From NCBI RefSeq assembly GCF_042676145.1, contig NZ_JBHTJW010000002.1:1612001-1676000 (forward strand): 64,000 nucleotides of DNA, written 5' to 3'. Source of the DNA: Methylophilus glucosoxydans (GTDB taxonomy: Bacteria > Pseudomonadota > Gammaproteobacteria > Burkholderiales > Methylophilaceae). The notes below the pieces were generated by a model. It worked only from the letters and a program-made list of their open reading frames with translations, was not told where the DNA came from and searched no databases. Shown here piece by piece: positions 1 to 9,517 of this stretch (position 1 is its first letter; each line of letters begins with the position of its first letter). The position numbers and the translations under genes were made by a program.

Positions 1-74
1 GTGCATGATATTGATCTTTTTACTTTTTAAACAAGCACTTGGCAGAGGCGTCATCAAACACTAAGGATGGATAA

Positions 75-2801
75 ATGTTTGGAAACATGAGAGTAAAGAA
101 AAGCCTGATGGTCGGTTTTGGTAGCATGATTCTGCTGATGGCAGGATTAACTTTTATTGGAATTGACCGTGTACGTGAAATCGACGATACGCTGACTGAA
201 ATCAATGATGTGAATAGCGTTAAGCAGCGCTATGCCATTAATTTTCGCGGCAGCGTGCATGACCGGGCGATTAGTTTACGGGATGTGACGCTAGAGACAT
301 CCAGTGCTGAAGTAGATAAGTCCATCAGTGATATCCGGCGATTGGCGGTTGCTTATGAAGAGAGTGCGGCCAAGCTGGATACTATCTTTAAAGCGGATGC
401 GACCGTGACGGCTGATGAAAAGGAAATTCTCACGCACATCAAGTCTATCGAGGCAAAAACATTACCGGTGATTGAACGTGTGATTGCGTTACGCAATGCA
501 GGTGATGACGAGCAAGCGAAAAGTCTGTTAATGAGTGAAGCCAAGCCCTTGTTTGTAGAATGGCTCAAAACCATTAACCAGTTTATTGATTATCAGGAGG
601 CATTAAACAAAACGGCTTCAGCGCAAGCCAAGTCTGTCGCTTCCGGGTTTTCCATACTGATGCAAATTGCATTGGGGATTGCCATTCTCATCGCTGGATG
701 GATGGCTATTTCAATCTCTAAATCCCTGCTTAACCGTTTAGGCGCAGATCCGTTGGAACTCACTGAGTTTGCCAAAAAAATTGGCGAAGGAGATTCTGAT
801 TTTGCCGTACCTCTGGTTGAACATGACCAAAGCAGTGTTGCCTACCAGCTACAACGCATGCGGCAACATGTGCTAAAAGTCATCAGCGAAATGAAGGATG
901 TCGCGGATGCGCAAGCCAATGGTGAGATTGATCGCCGTATTCACAGTGCACAACACCAAGGAATGTTTAAAGACATGGCTGAAGGTGTCAATCAAATGCT
1001 GGATGACCAACATACGTCGACCCGCAAGGTGATGGCTGTGATCAACGGTTTTGGCAATGGTGACTTTGCTATTCCGCTTGAAACATTCAAAGGTAAAAAA
1101 GCTGAGATCAATCGTGATATTGAACAAGTCAGGGCTAATTTGACCAATATCATTTCCGATTTAAACCAGATGTCTGCTGCCCATCGCCAGGGCAATATCA
1201 GCTATTTTATTGACCCTGCCAAATACAAAGGCCATTTCAGTTCACTGGCTGAAGGGGTTAACGGCATGGTGCAGGAATATATCGAAGAAAATAAAACCGT
1301 GACTGATTGTATTTTGCAATTTGGTGAAGGCAATTTCTCCGCCACCATCAAGGAATTCCCCGGAGAAAAAGCGTTTATCAACAAGAGCGTCAAGAAGATT
1401 GGCGGCAACCTCAAAGGCTTGATTGATTCGGTGAACTGGGTCAGTAATGCGCATGAGCAAGGTGAAATTGATGCCATGCTACGTGATGACATGTTTAAAG
1501 GCGATTTCAGTACGCTGGCCAAGTCTGTGAACAATATGGTGACTGGCTTGTTGGAAATGAACCAGCAATCCATGCAGGTCGTGAAGGGATTTGGCGAAGG
1601 CAACTTCGACATTCCACTTCAGCGCTGGCCAGGTAAAAAAGGCGAGATAAACGATACGGTTGAGCAAGTTCGCGCTAACCTGAAAGGGCTGATTGGGGAC
1701 ATCAACGGCCTGACCGAAGCTGCAGGCGAAGGCCGCATTTCAGTGCGGGCTGACGCTTCCCAGCATAAAGGCGATTTCCGCAAAATTGTCGAAGGCGTGA
1801 ACCACACCCTGGACATGATTGTAGAGCCGATCATTGCGGTGACTGAAGCCGTCGAAACCATCACCACTGCGGCCAATGAAATTTCCAGCGGTAACGCAGA
1901 TCTTTCCGCCCGTACCGAGCAACAGGCTTCCAGCCTGGAGCAAACGGCGGCAAGCATGGAGGAGTTGGCATCCACGGTTAAACAGAATGCCGACAACGCT
2001 AAACAAGCCAACCAGCTGGCACTGACAGCGTCTGGTGTCGCGGTTAAAGGTGGACAGGTGGTGAATGAAGTGGTTGCCACCATGAGTGCGATTAACGAGA
2101 GTGCCAAGAAGATCGAGGACATCATCTCGGTCATTGACGGCATTGCCTTCCAGACCAATATCCTGGCCTTGAACGCGGCAGTTGAAGCGGCGCGTGCAGG
2201 GGAACAGGGCCGTGGTTTTGCGGTTGTAGCGGGTGAAGTACGTAATCTGGCCCAGCGTTCAGCCAGTGCTGCGAAAGAGATTAAAGAGCTGATTGCAGAC
2301 TCTGTAAATAAAACCACTGAAGGCACCAAGCTGGTTGAAAATGCCGGTAGCACGATGGACGAGGTGGTCTCCTCTGTGCAACGTGTGGCTGACATTATCA
2401 GTGAAATCTCTGCTGCCTCTATTGAGCAAACCACCGGCATTGAGCAGGTGAACCAGGCAGTGACCAGCATGGATGAAACCACGCAACAGAATGCAGCCTT
2501 GGTTGAAGAAGCGGCCGCTGCGGCTGAATCCCTGGTTGATCAGGCCAATCAGCTGGCGGATGTGGTCAGCCAGTTCAAGCTGGAGAGGGGCGCGGGATCA
2601 GGCTTTACCGCCTCACCTAAGTCTCAAGCCAAGGGAAGTGTTTCTTCAACACCGCGAAGCATGCCTCAGCATGGCTCGGGACGACCGGTTCCAGCCCCCT
2701 CCGGCTATGTGGATAAACCCCAGCGTGCTCAAGCGACGGCCAGTCCACCTAGGCTCACTGCCAAAACCGGCACGGATAATTCGGATTGGGAAGAGTTTTG
2801 A
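75..2801 (+). CDS. Methyl-accepting chemotaxis protein with repeated HAMP-like modules
   Basis: This is a transmembrane chemoreceptor that controls the CheA kinase. Of its 908 residues, TM1 lies near 13-31, a roughly 155-residue periplasmic helical domain follows, and TM2 lies near 190-213. Residues about 220-590 hold several tandem modules of about 90 residues each (recurring GFGxGxF...PGKK...IN and KGDFxxLAxxVN patterns), so the receptor has a stack of HAMP-like units instead of one. The signalling hairpin carries the highly conserved tip around GIAFQTNILALNAAVEAARA. The protein ends in DWEEF, which fits the xWxxF-type tether for CheR/CheB. A Shine-Dalgarno-like aaggat precedes the ATG; a second ATG at 87 is possible. 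It is the first of three receptors reading into the che genes. The ligand is unknown. Confidence 0.95.
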   Translation: MFGNMRVKKSLMVGFGSMILLMAGLTFIGIDRVREIDDTLTEINDVNSVKQRYAINFRGSVHDRAISLRDVTLETSSAEVDKSISDIRRLAVAYEESAAKLDTIFKADATVTADEKEILTHIKSIEAKTLPVIERVIALRNAGDDEQAKSLLMSEAKPLFVEWLKTINQFIDYQEALNKTASAQAKSVASGFSILMQIALGIAILIAGWMAISISKSLLNRLGADPLELTEFAKKIGEGDSDFAVPLVEHDQSSVAYQLQRMRQHVLKVISEMKDVADAQANGEIDRRIHSAQHQGMFKDMAEGVNQMLDDQHTSTRKVMAVINGFGNGDFAIPLETFKGKKAEINRDIEQVRANLTNIISDLNQMSAAHRQGNISYFIDPAKYKGHFSSLAEGVNGMVQEYIEENKTVTDCILQFGEGNFSATIKEFPGEKAFINKSVKKIGGNLKGLIDSVNWVSNAHEQGEIDAMLRDDMFKGDFSTLAKSVNNMVTGLLEMNQQSMQVVKGFGEGNFDIPLQRWPGKKGEINDTVEQVRANLKGLIGDINGLTEAAGEGRISVRADASQHKGDFRKIVEGVNHTLDMIVEPIIAVTEAVETITTAANEISSGNADLSARTEQQASSLEQTAASMEELASTVKQNADNAKQANQLALTASGVAVKGGQVVNEVVATMSAINESAKKIEDIISVIDGIAFQTNILALNAAVEAARAGEQGRGFAVVAGEVRNLAQRSASAAKEIKELIADSVNKTTEGTKLVENAGSTMDEVVSSVQRVADIISEISAASIEQTTGIEQVNQAVTSMDETTQQNAALVEEAAAAAESLVDQANQLADVVSQFKLERGAGSGFTASPKSQAKGSVSSTPRSMPQHGSGRPVPAPSGYVDKPQRAQATASPPRLTAKTGTDNSDWEEF

Positions 2802-2817
2802 CCTAAGTCATCTTCAG

Positions 2818-2845
2818 AAACGGCTGCTTCGGCAGCCGTTTTTTT
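2818..2845 (+). terminator. Rho-independent terminator after the first chemoreceptor
   Basis: A perfect stem (cggctgc / gcagccg) with a ttcg-type loop is followed by a run of seven T, just downstream of the stop codon at 2801. The rest of the gap up to the next start at 3121 is AT-rich and shows no further gene. Confidence 0.9.
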
Positions 2846-3120
2846 GTGTCTGCACTTCATTGGGCATGGTTTGTACAACCTCATGCCTGAATGACTTTAA
2901 ACAGAACCATAAAAATACGTTTTACATTCAATTTGGATATTTATCTTTAGCGGGATAATGATTACATAAACAGTGAATAAAAAATCTTATAAACGGATTT
3001 TATTATTCATATAAAAATTGGCTTTACGGTCATTGATTGACTTCAAGCTAGAAATAACTCGGAAGAGCAGTGCGTCAGCAATGCACGCCCCCTATTTATT
3101 TTTATGCAAAGGAAGTCAAT

Positions 3121-6100
3121 ATGCAGTTGTCTCAGCGCTTTCAATCTATTCAGGGCAAAATCGTCCTGATGGCAGGGCTGTCCATTCTGGTTAGCGGCAG
3201 CATTCTCGTCGGATCCTCTTATCTCTCAGCTAAAAACAATCAGCAACTGGTGTCTGAAAACGTATCGTTGTTAGTCAACGAAGGCACCAAAAACAGCTTG
3301 AAGAATCTGGCTGGCTCTGAAGCAGGAAAAATCCAGGCCAAGTTTGATGTCGCACTGGATGCGGCACGCACGATGGCAAATACTTTTGTGTTGAGTAAAG
3401 AGGGTTCCGTGGCACTGGGGCGTGACCAGATTAATGCCATCTTGCTCAATGTGCTGAAACAAAACCCAGAGTTCAATGGCACTTATAGTTGTTGGGAGCC
3501 GGATGCGCTTGATGGTAAAGATGACGCTTTTAAAACCGGCAGAGATGGCAACAATAGCCTCACCGGCCGTTTTACGCCTTATTGGAACCGTGATGAAAGC
3601 GGACGGATTGCGGTGCAACCACTGGTGGAGTATGACACGCTGGACAAGCACCCCAATGGTGTCATGAAAGGCGGCTGGTATCTTGGCCCCAAAACAAACC
3701 ATACCGAAAGTGTATTGGACCCATTTCCTTATATTGTGCAAGGCAAATCTGTATGGCTGACCACGCTGTCGGTGCCCATTATCAAGAACGGCAAGTTTTA
3801 TGGTGTCGCCGGGACTGACTACAATCTGGACTTTGTGCAAAAAACCGCTGAAGGTGCCAGCAAGAATCTGTTTGACGGCAAGGGCGAAGTGGTTATCGTC
3901 AGTAATATGGGGCTGATTGTGGCCGATAGCCGTAATCCAGGCTTGATTGGCCAGCCCTTTGGCAAAATTGTTGGCGACAGCAGCGCAAAGTATCTCCAAG
4001 AAATTCAGTCTGGTCGAGATATGGCAGCCATTGATGAGCAGGCTGGTCAAATGATGGCGCTCGCCCCCATTATGTTGGGCCGCACTGGCAAACCTTGGTC
4101 TGTCCTGATTAAAGTACCAACCGCCGTCGTGCTGGCAGAAGCGCAAGCGCTTGATCAACGATTGTCTAGCGGTGCGAATCAAGCCGCTTTATGGCAGTTA
4201 TTGTTAGGCTTGATGGTGACGGCAACCGGGATTGCGGTCATCTGGTTTTCAGCCGCAAAAATTGCAAAACCCATACGTGAAGCCGCCCAGGTTGCACAGG
4301 ACTTATCACTAGGTAGAACAGATGTCGTGATTGAGGTGCATAGCCAGGATGAAACCGGCCAGTTAATGACGGCCATGCAAAGCATGGTCAAGTCGATTAA
4401 GTTACTCATTCATGATACCCATGGCCTGGCACAATCTGCGGTACAAGGCAATCTCTCTACACGGGCAGACATTCAGCCGCATCAAGGCGATTTCCGCAAA
4501 GTGGTTGAGGGGATAAACGAGACACTGGATGCAGTTGTAACGCCTTTGGGTGTGGCTGCGAGCTATGTGGAACAGATCGCCAAAGGTGAAATTCCAGAAA
4601 AGATTACGGCTGACTATAAAGGCGATTTTAACGCCATTAAAAACAACCTGAACCAGTGTATAGAGACCATTAATAGTATGGTGTATGACACTGAAGAATT
4701 GGTGCACGCAGCGGTAGAAGGCCGTTTATCCACCCGTGCGGATGCAAGCAAGCATCAAGGTGACTTCCGCAAGATTGTCCAGGGCGTGAACGAGACGCTG
4801 GATGCGGTGATTGACCCCCTCAACGTGGCGGCCCAATATGTGTCCGATATCTCCAAGGGCAATATCCCGGCCAAGATTACCGACCACTACAATGGTGACT
4901 TCAACACGATTAAAGACAACCTCAACCAGTGTATAGACGCCGTCAATGCGCTGATTAGCGATGCCGACATGCTGTCACAAGCCGCGGTCGATGGCAGACT
5001 CACCACCCGTGCCGATGCCAGCAAGCACAATGGCGACTTCCGCAAGATTGTTGAAGGCGTCAACAACACCCTGGATTCCGTGATTGGACCATTGAATGTG
5101 GCTGCGAACTACGTAGACCGCATCTCCAAAGGCGACATCCCTGAGCGGATTACCGACCATTACAATGGCGACTTTAACGAGCTCAAGAACAACCTCAATA
5201 CCTGTATTGAAGCGGTCAACCTGCTCGTCAACGACGCCAATCAACTGGCCGAAGCCGCAAAAGAAGGACGCATCACCGTGCGTGCTGATGTCGACAAACA
5301 CAATGGCGACTTCCGCAAGATCATTGCAGGCGTGAACAACACGCTGGACATGATCGTAGAACCGATCATTGCGGTGACTGAAGCCGTCGAAACCATCACC
5401 ACTGCCGCCAATGAAATCTCCAGCGGTAACTCAGACCTGTCTGCGCGTACCGAGCAGCAAGCCTCCAGCCTGGAAGAAACTGCCGCCAGCATGGAACAAC
5501 TGGCTTCGACCGTGAAACAGAACGCTGACAACGCCAAACAGGCCAACCAGCTGGCGCTGACCGCCTCAGGCGTTGCCGTCAAAGGTGGCCAGGTTGTTAA
5601 TGAAGTGGTTGCCACCATGAGTGCGATCAACGAAAGTGCCAAGAAGATCGAAGACATTATTTCGGTGATCGACGGCATTGCCTTCCAGACCAACATCCTG
5701 GCGCTGAACGCAGCGGTAGAAGCCGCGCGAGCAGGTGAGCAGGGCAGAGGCTTTGCGGTGGTCGCGGGTGAAGTACGTAATCTGGCGCAACGCTCAGCCA
5801 GTGCGGCAAAAGAGATCAAGGAATTGATCACCGACTCTGTGAACAAGACCACCGAAGGCACCAAACTGGTTGAGAATGCTGGTAACACCATGGAAGAAGT
5901 GGTTTCCTCAGTCCAGCGTGTGGCCGATATCATCAGTGAGATTTCAGCCGCATCTACCGAGCAGTCAACGGGCATTGACCAGGTGAACCAGGCAGTGACC
6001 AGCATGGATGAAACCACCCAGCAGAACGCAGCCTTGGTTGAAGAGGCTGCTGCTGCGGCTGAATCCTTGGTCGATCAGGCCAATCAATTAGCCGATGCCA

Positions 6101-6300
6101 TTAGTCAGTTTAAACTGGAGGGCGTGGCCGCTGGCGGGTTTTCCAGTGCGCACGCAAACACGCACCGCGTGTCTGAGAAAAACCGTGCAGTCAACCTGAC
6201 TGCCATGCATAAACATAAAGTCAGCCCAAGCCGTGGCGCTGGTGATCCGGGCAAGTTGCTCAAAACGGGCACGCACGATCATAGCTGGGAAAGTTTTTAA
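3121..6300 (+). CDS. Methyl-accepting chemotaxis protein with large Cache-type periplasmic sensor
   Basis: This chemoreceptor has TM1 near residues 12-35, a periplasmic domain of about 320 residues with the layout of a double-Cache ligand-binding domain, and TM2 near 360-382. Four HAMP-like repeats of the type RADxxxHxGDFRKIVxGVN follow, then the signalling hairpin with tip GIAFQTNILALNAAVEAARA. The C-terminus SWESF is again a CheR-tether-like pentapeptide. I start at 3121 because aaaggaag sits 8 bases upstream; the in-frame codons from 3070 lack such a site. The signalling part is almost identical in DNA sequence to that of the preceding receptor, which points to recent duplication or gene conversion. 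Small organic ligands are typical for Cache domains, but the ligand here is not known. Confidence 0.95.
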   Translation: MQLSQRFQSIQGKIVLMAGLSILVSGSILVGSSYLSAKNNQQLVSENVSLLVNEGTKNSLKNLAGSEAGKIQAKFDVALDAARTMANTFVLSKEGSVALGRDQINAILLNVLKQNPEFNGTYSCWEPDALDGKDDAFKTGRDGNNSLTGRFTPYWNRDESGRIAVQPLVEYDTLDKHPNGVMKGGWYLGPKTNHTESVLDPFPYIVQGKSVWLTTLSVPIIKNGKFYGVAGTDYNLDFVQKTAEGASKNLFDGKGEVVIVSNMGLIVADSRNPGLIGQPFGKIVGDSSAKYLQEIQSGRDMAAIDEQAGQMMALAPIMLGRTGKPWSVLIKVPTAVVLAEAQALDQRLSSGANQAALWQLLLGLMVTATGIAVIWFSAAKIAKPIREAAQVAQDLSLGRTDVVIEVHSQDETGQLMTAMQSMVKSIKLLIHDTHGLAQSAVQGNLSTRADIQPHQGDFRKVVEGINETLDAVVTPLGVAASYVEQIAKGEIPEKITADYKGDFNAIKNNLNQCIETINSMVYDTEELVHAAVEGRLSTRADASKHQGDFRKIVQGVNETLDAVIDPLNVAAQYVSDISKGNIPAKITDHYNGDFNTIKDNLNQCIDAVNALISDADMLSQAAVDGRLTTRADASKHNGDFRKIVEGVNNTLDSVIGPLNVAANYVDRISKGDIPERITDHYNGDFNELKNNLNTCIEAVNLLVNDANQLAEAAKEGRITVRADVDKHNGDFRKIIAGVNNTLDMIVEPIIAVTEAVETITTAANEISSGNSDLSARTEQQASSLEETAASMEQLASTVKQNADNAKQANQLALTASGVAVKGGQVVNEVVATMSAINESAKKIEDIISVIDGIAFQTNILALNAAVEAARAGEQGRGFAVVAGEVRNLAQRSASAAKEIKELITDSVNKTTEGTKLVENAGNTMEEVVSSVQRVADIISEISAASTEQSTGIDQVNQAVTSMDETTQQNAALVEEAAAAAESLVDQANQLADAISQFKLEGVAAGGFSSAHANTHRVSEKNRAVNLTAMHKHKVSPSRGAGDPGKLLKTGTHDHSWESF

Positions 6301-6506
6301 GCGCCAAATTGCTTTCTGTAGCAGCACATAGGGCTTAAATCCCCCTGTTTGCTGCTGCAAAGGCTAAATGGCTCGAATAATCCCCATGATCAAAACCACC
6401 CCGCCAGGTAAGTAATTACGACGATAAGAATTTCTTTAGGGGGGCAATTACCGCAAAAGAACCAAATTTCCCCTTTTTACATGCAATTCAAAAGTGGCTT
6501 GCATGC

Positions 6507-6533
6507 TGAATAATCGCTGACATAGGTCGATAA
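6507..6533 (+). promoter_or_regulatory. Possible sigma-28 (FliA) promoter
   Basis: TGAA, 15 bases, then GTCGATAA lie about 50 bases before the third receptor. The known FliA consensus is TAAA-N15-GCCGATAA, so 3 of 4 and 7 of 8 positions match at exact spacing. This fits flagellar-class control of the che operon. The rest of the gap 6301-6506 holds no gene that I can see. Confidence 0.5.
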
Positions 6534-6582
6534 ATAGACCAAATAATAAATTATCTGGATCTGGAAAAAAGGAGTGAAACGC

Positions 6583-8712
6583 ATGTTCGCTGATCAATGG
6601 GGTGCGCTTGCGGGAAGACTTTCTCGTACTAAGCTTTCATTACAACTGACGATGATACTGGGCGTGCTGGTATGCAGTCTGTTGGCACCACTGGTTTTAA
6701 ATACCGGTTCAGGTATGGGTTTCATGCTTCATGCAGGATTAACGCTGTTGGCCATATTCATGGCATGCGGTCTGACCGCTTCAGTGAAGCACGTGGTAGG
6801 TGGCGAGCCCTTGCAAACACTGCAAGCCGCACAATCTCTGGCGCAGGGTGACTTTGCTGAGCAGACAAGCGCAGCCACAGCCTCGGTAGCAGATGCAATC
6901 AATCAGTCAAAAGCCAGTTTTGCAAACTTCAAACAGCAATTGGCGCTGATAGAAGCTGAGCATGCCAAAGGCAACCTTAACGCGCAACTGGATGTGACTG
7001 CGTTTGCAGGGGAGCTGAGCCAGTCTGCCGCAAGCGTGAACCATCTGTTAAACATGCATGTGGCCAGTATGGAAAAAGCCGGCCGCGCCGTTGAGGCGCT
7101 GGGTCGTGGTGAGCTGAATACGCAGCTTGAACGCTTGCCAGAACATTTGCATGGCTTCAATCAAGGCTTCGATGGCCTCAAATCTAACGTACAGGCATTG
7201 ATTCAGGATCTGACAGCAATGGCTAAAAACCATGCCGAAGGTGAAACGGATGCGCGTTTGAATAGCGGTCAATTACAGGGTGATTTTAAAGTGGTGGCTG
7301 ACGTTGTGAATCGCATGATTCATGGCTATGTGACCGAAACCGAGCGCTTTATTGCAGTCATGGACAGTATTGGCCGGGGTGACCTGACGGCGCAACTGGA
7401 AGCCATGCCAGGCAAGAAAGCCGCCATGAACAAGAGCGTAGATCGTATCCGCGGCAACCTGAAAGGGATTGTAGACTCTGTAAACTGGGTCAATGCCGAG
7501 CACGAAAAAGGCAATATTGATATGACCCTGCGTGCAGACATGTTCAAAGGCCAGTTCTCATTATTGGCTGAAAGTATCAACAATATCGTGGCTGGACATA
7601 TCGAGTTGAATCAAAAAGCCATGGCCTGCGTACAAGCGTTTGGTGATGGTAATTTTGATGCACCGCTGGAGCAGTTCCCAGGCCTCAAGGCAAAAATCAA
7701 TCAAACCATAGAGCAAGTGCGCAGCAACCTGAAAGCCTTGAATGCAGACGCCCAAATGCTTGCTGAAGCCGCCAAAGAGGGCCGTGTCACCGTCCGCGCC
7801 AATGCAGACAGACACCCAGGCGATTATCGCAAGATTGTGCAAGGCATGAACAATACGCTGGACATGATTGTAGAGCCAGTGTTGACGGTGAAGACCGCAG
7901 CGGAATCTATCAATATTGCTGCCAAGGAAATTGCCCAGGGCAATGCTGACTTGAGTCGCCGTACTGAGGACCAAGCGGCCAACCTGGAAAAAACAGCTTC
8001 CAGCATGGACGAGCTCGCATCGACAGTGAAGCAGAATGCCGAAAACGCCAAGCAGGCGAATAATTTAGCTGCACAGGCCTCACAAGTTGCCGTCAAAGGT
8101 GGCGAGGTCGTCGGTGCGGTGGTGGCCACCATGAGTGATATCAATGAGAGTGCCCGCAAGATTGAAGACATTATTTCCGTGATTGATGGCATTGCCTTCC
8201 AGACCAACATTCTGGCGCTAAATGCAGCGGTAGAAGCGGCCCGGGCCGGTGAGCAAGGTCGGGGTTTTGCAGTGGTGGCGGCCGAAGTGGGTAGCCTGGC
8301 GCAACGCTCATCCGTGGCTGCACGTGAAATTAAAGAATTGATTACTGACTCCGTGAACAAAACAGCAGAAGGTAGCCGTCAGGTGCAGGAAGCTGGAAAC
8401 ACAATGCATGAAATCGTGGATTCCGTGAAACGGGTCAGTGTGATTATTGGTGAAATTGCATCGGCATCGAATGAGCAAAGTGCCGGCATCGCCATGGTCA
8501 ACGATGCGGTGATCCGCATGGATGATGTGACGCAGCAAAACACAGCTTTGGTTGAAGAGGCTGCTGCGGCTGCAGAATCCCTGATGGATCACGCCAACGA
8601 GCTGGCTAGTGCAGTAGGGGTATTTATTGTGGATGGACAGGCAAAAGCGTCCAGCCATCGCGCAGGAAATGCAGACTGGGACGATGATTATCGTCAGGTC
8701 AGCAACGGTTAG
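6583..8712 (+). CDS. Methyl-accepting chemotaxis protein without a periplasmic domain
   Basis: Two membrane segments lie near residues 20-37 and 46-65 (counted from the ATG) with only a very short loop between them, so sensing must take place in the membrane or cytoplasm. Several HAMP-like modules follow (KGDF/PGDYRKIVxGxN repeats), then the conserved signalling hairpin. The C-terminus reads NADWDDDYRQ, without the final aromatic of a CheR tether, so it may rely on the two neighbouring receptors for methylation. I chose ATG 6583 because GGAG lies 8 bases upstream; the GTG at 6574 overlaps that site. A Fae-like gene follows after 56 bases. A receptor of this topology next to a formaldehyde-binding family member invites the idea of cytoplasmic C1 sensing, which is inference. 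Confidence 0.93.
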   Translation: MFADQWGALAGRLSRTKLSLQLTMILGVLVCSLLAPLVLNTGSGMGFMLHAGLTLLAIFMACGLTASVKHVVGGEPLQTLQAAQSLAQGDFAEQTSAATASVADAINQSKASFANFKQQLALIEAEHAKGNLNAQLDVTAFAGELSQSAASVNHLLNMHVASMEKAGRAVEALGRGELNTQLERLPEHLHGFNQGFDGLKSNVQALIQDLTAMAKNHAEGETDARLNSGQLQGDFKVVADVVNRMIHGYVTETERFIAVMDSIGRGDLTAQLEAMPGKKAAMNKSVDRIRGNLKGIVDSVNWVNAEHEKGNIDMTLRADMFKGQFSLLAESINNIVAGHIELNQKAMACVQAFGDGNFDAPLEQFPGLKAKINQTIEQVRSNLKALNADAQMLAEAAKEGRVTVRANADRHPGDYRKIVQGMNNTLDMIVEPVLTVKTAAESINIAAKEIAQGNADLSRRTEDQAANLEKTASSMDELASTVKQNAENAKQANNLAAQASQVAVKGGEVVGAVVATMSDINESARKIEDIISVIDGIAFQTNILALNAAVEAARAGEQGRGFAVVAAEVGSLAQRSSVAAREIKELITDSVNKTAEGSRQVQEAGNTMHEIVDSVKRVSVIIGEIASASNEQSAGIAMVNDAVIRMDDVTQQNTALVEEAAAAAESLMDHANELASAVGVFIVDGQAKASSHRAGNADWDDDYRQVSNG

Positions 8713-8768
8713 GGCAGGGTAGCGAAAGCCCTTTAATAAAGTAGTACTTTTTATATCAGGAGTTAAAA

Positions 8769-9476
8769 ATGGCAGTGATTGATCGAGTATTGATTGGCGA
8801 AGGTTTAGTCATCGAAGAGCGTCCAGAAGGTGGTTTGGATTTGAAAAATGTGGCCCACATTGACTTGATTATGGGTCCACGCGGTAGCGCTGCAGAAGAC
8901 GCATTTTGTCGTACGCTCACCGACCAAAAACAAGGCGTAAACGGTTTGTTGGCGATTGCAGCGCCAAACATGATGGTAAAACCAAACACCGTAATGTTTA
9001 ACAAGGTGACCATTAAAGATGGACGTCAGGCAACACAAATGTTTGGCCCGGCACAACGTGGTGTAGCGATGGCTGTAATGGATTGCGTCGCTGACGGCAC
9101 GATCCCGCTGGAAGAGGCAGATGATGTATTTATCTGTGTTGGTGTATTCATCGACAGCAAAGCTGACATGGATGACCGTATCCAAGACTGGAACTACCGT
9201 GCAACAAAAATGGCGATTAAAGCCGCCGTTGCGCGTGAGCCTAAAGCTGCTGACGTTGTGAAGCAGTACAAGGAAGCGTTGCATCCATTTGCTGCACAAA
9301 CCCCGGAAGCACAAAACCGTCGTGCTGAAGACAAAGCTGCTGCCTTAGCAATTTCTCAAATGCAAGAGCGCAGCAAGCATGCAAAAAGCAGCTATGAAAC
9401 CCAAGTTAAAGATAATCAGCAAGTTGATTTGGCCATTTCACAAATGAGAGAGCGTATCAACACGACACGCGCTTAA
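8769..9476 (+). CDS. Formaldehyde-activating enzyme (Fae) homologue with C-terminal tail
   Basis: Fae joins formaldehyde to tetrahydromethanopterin. Residues 1-170 match the family clearly: VAHIDLIMGPRGS with the conserved catalytic His (H30), APNMMVKPNTVMFNKVTI, and MFGPAQRGVAMAV. Canonical Fae proteins are about 170 residues; this one has 235. The extra tail is charged and helical and contains a repeated motif, LAISQMQER at 193-201 and LAISQMRER at 221-229. The N-terminus also has a small insertion (EERPEGGLDLK) before the catalytic strand. A strong aggag precedes the ATG. The gene sits between a chemoreceptor and cheR on the same strand. It is therefore probably not the main Fae of C1 metabolism but a paralogue tied to chemotaxis; the role as a sensor or adaptor is inference. 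Confidence 0.93.
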   Translation: MAVIDRVLIGEGLVIEERPEGGLDLKNVAHIDLIMGPRGSAAEDAFCRTLTDQKQGVNGLLAIAAPNMMVKPNTVMFNKVTIKDGRQATQMFGPAQRGVAMAVMDCVADGTIPLEEADDVFICVGVFIDSKADMDDRIQDWNYRATKMAIKAAVAREPKAADVVKQYKEALHPFAAQTPEAQNRRAEDKAAALAISQMQERSKHAKSSYETQVKDNQQVDLAISQMRERINTTRA

Positions 9477-9517
9477 TTCTGGCAGTGTATGCCCGCGGAT
9501 TTGCATAGGATAACGAA

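Noticed and set aside
1619..2482. Long antisense frames (up to 287 codons) opposite the chemoreceptor genes
   Set aside because: They mirror the repeated, conserved signalling domains and occur at the same places in all three receptors; composition is that of a shadow frame.
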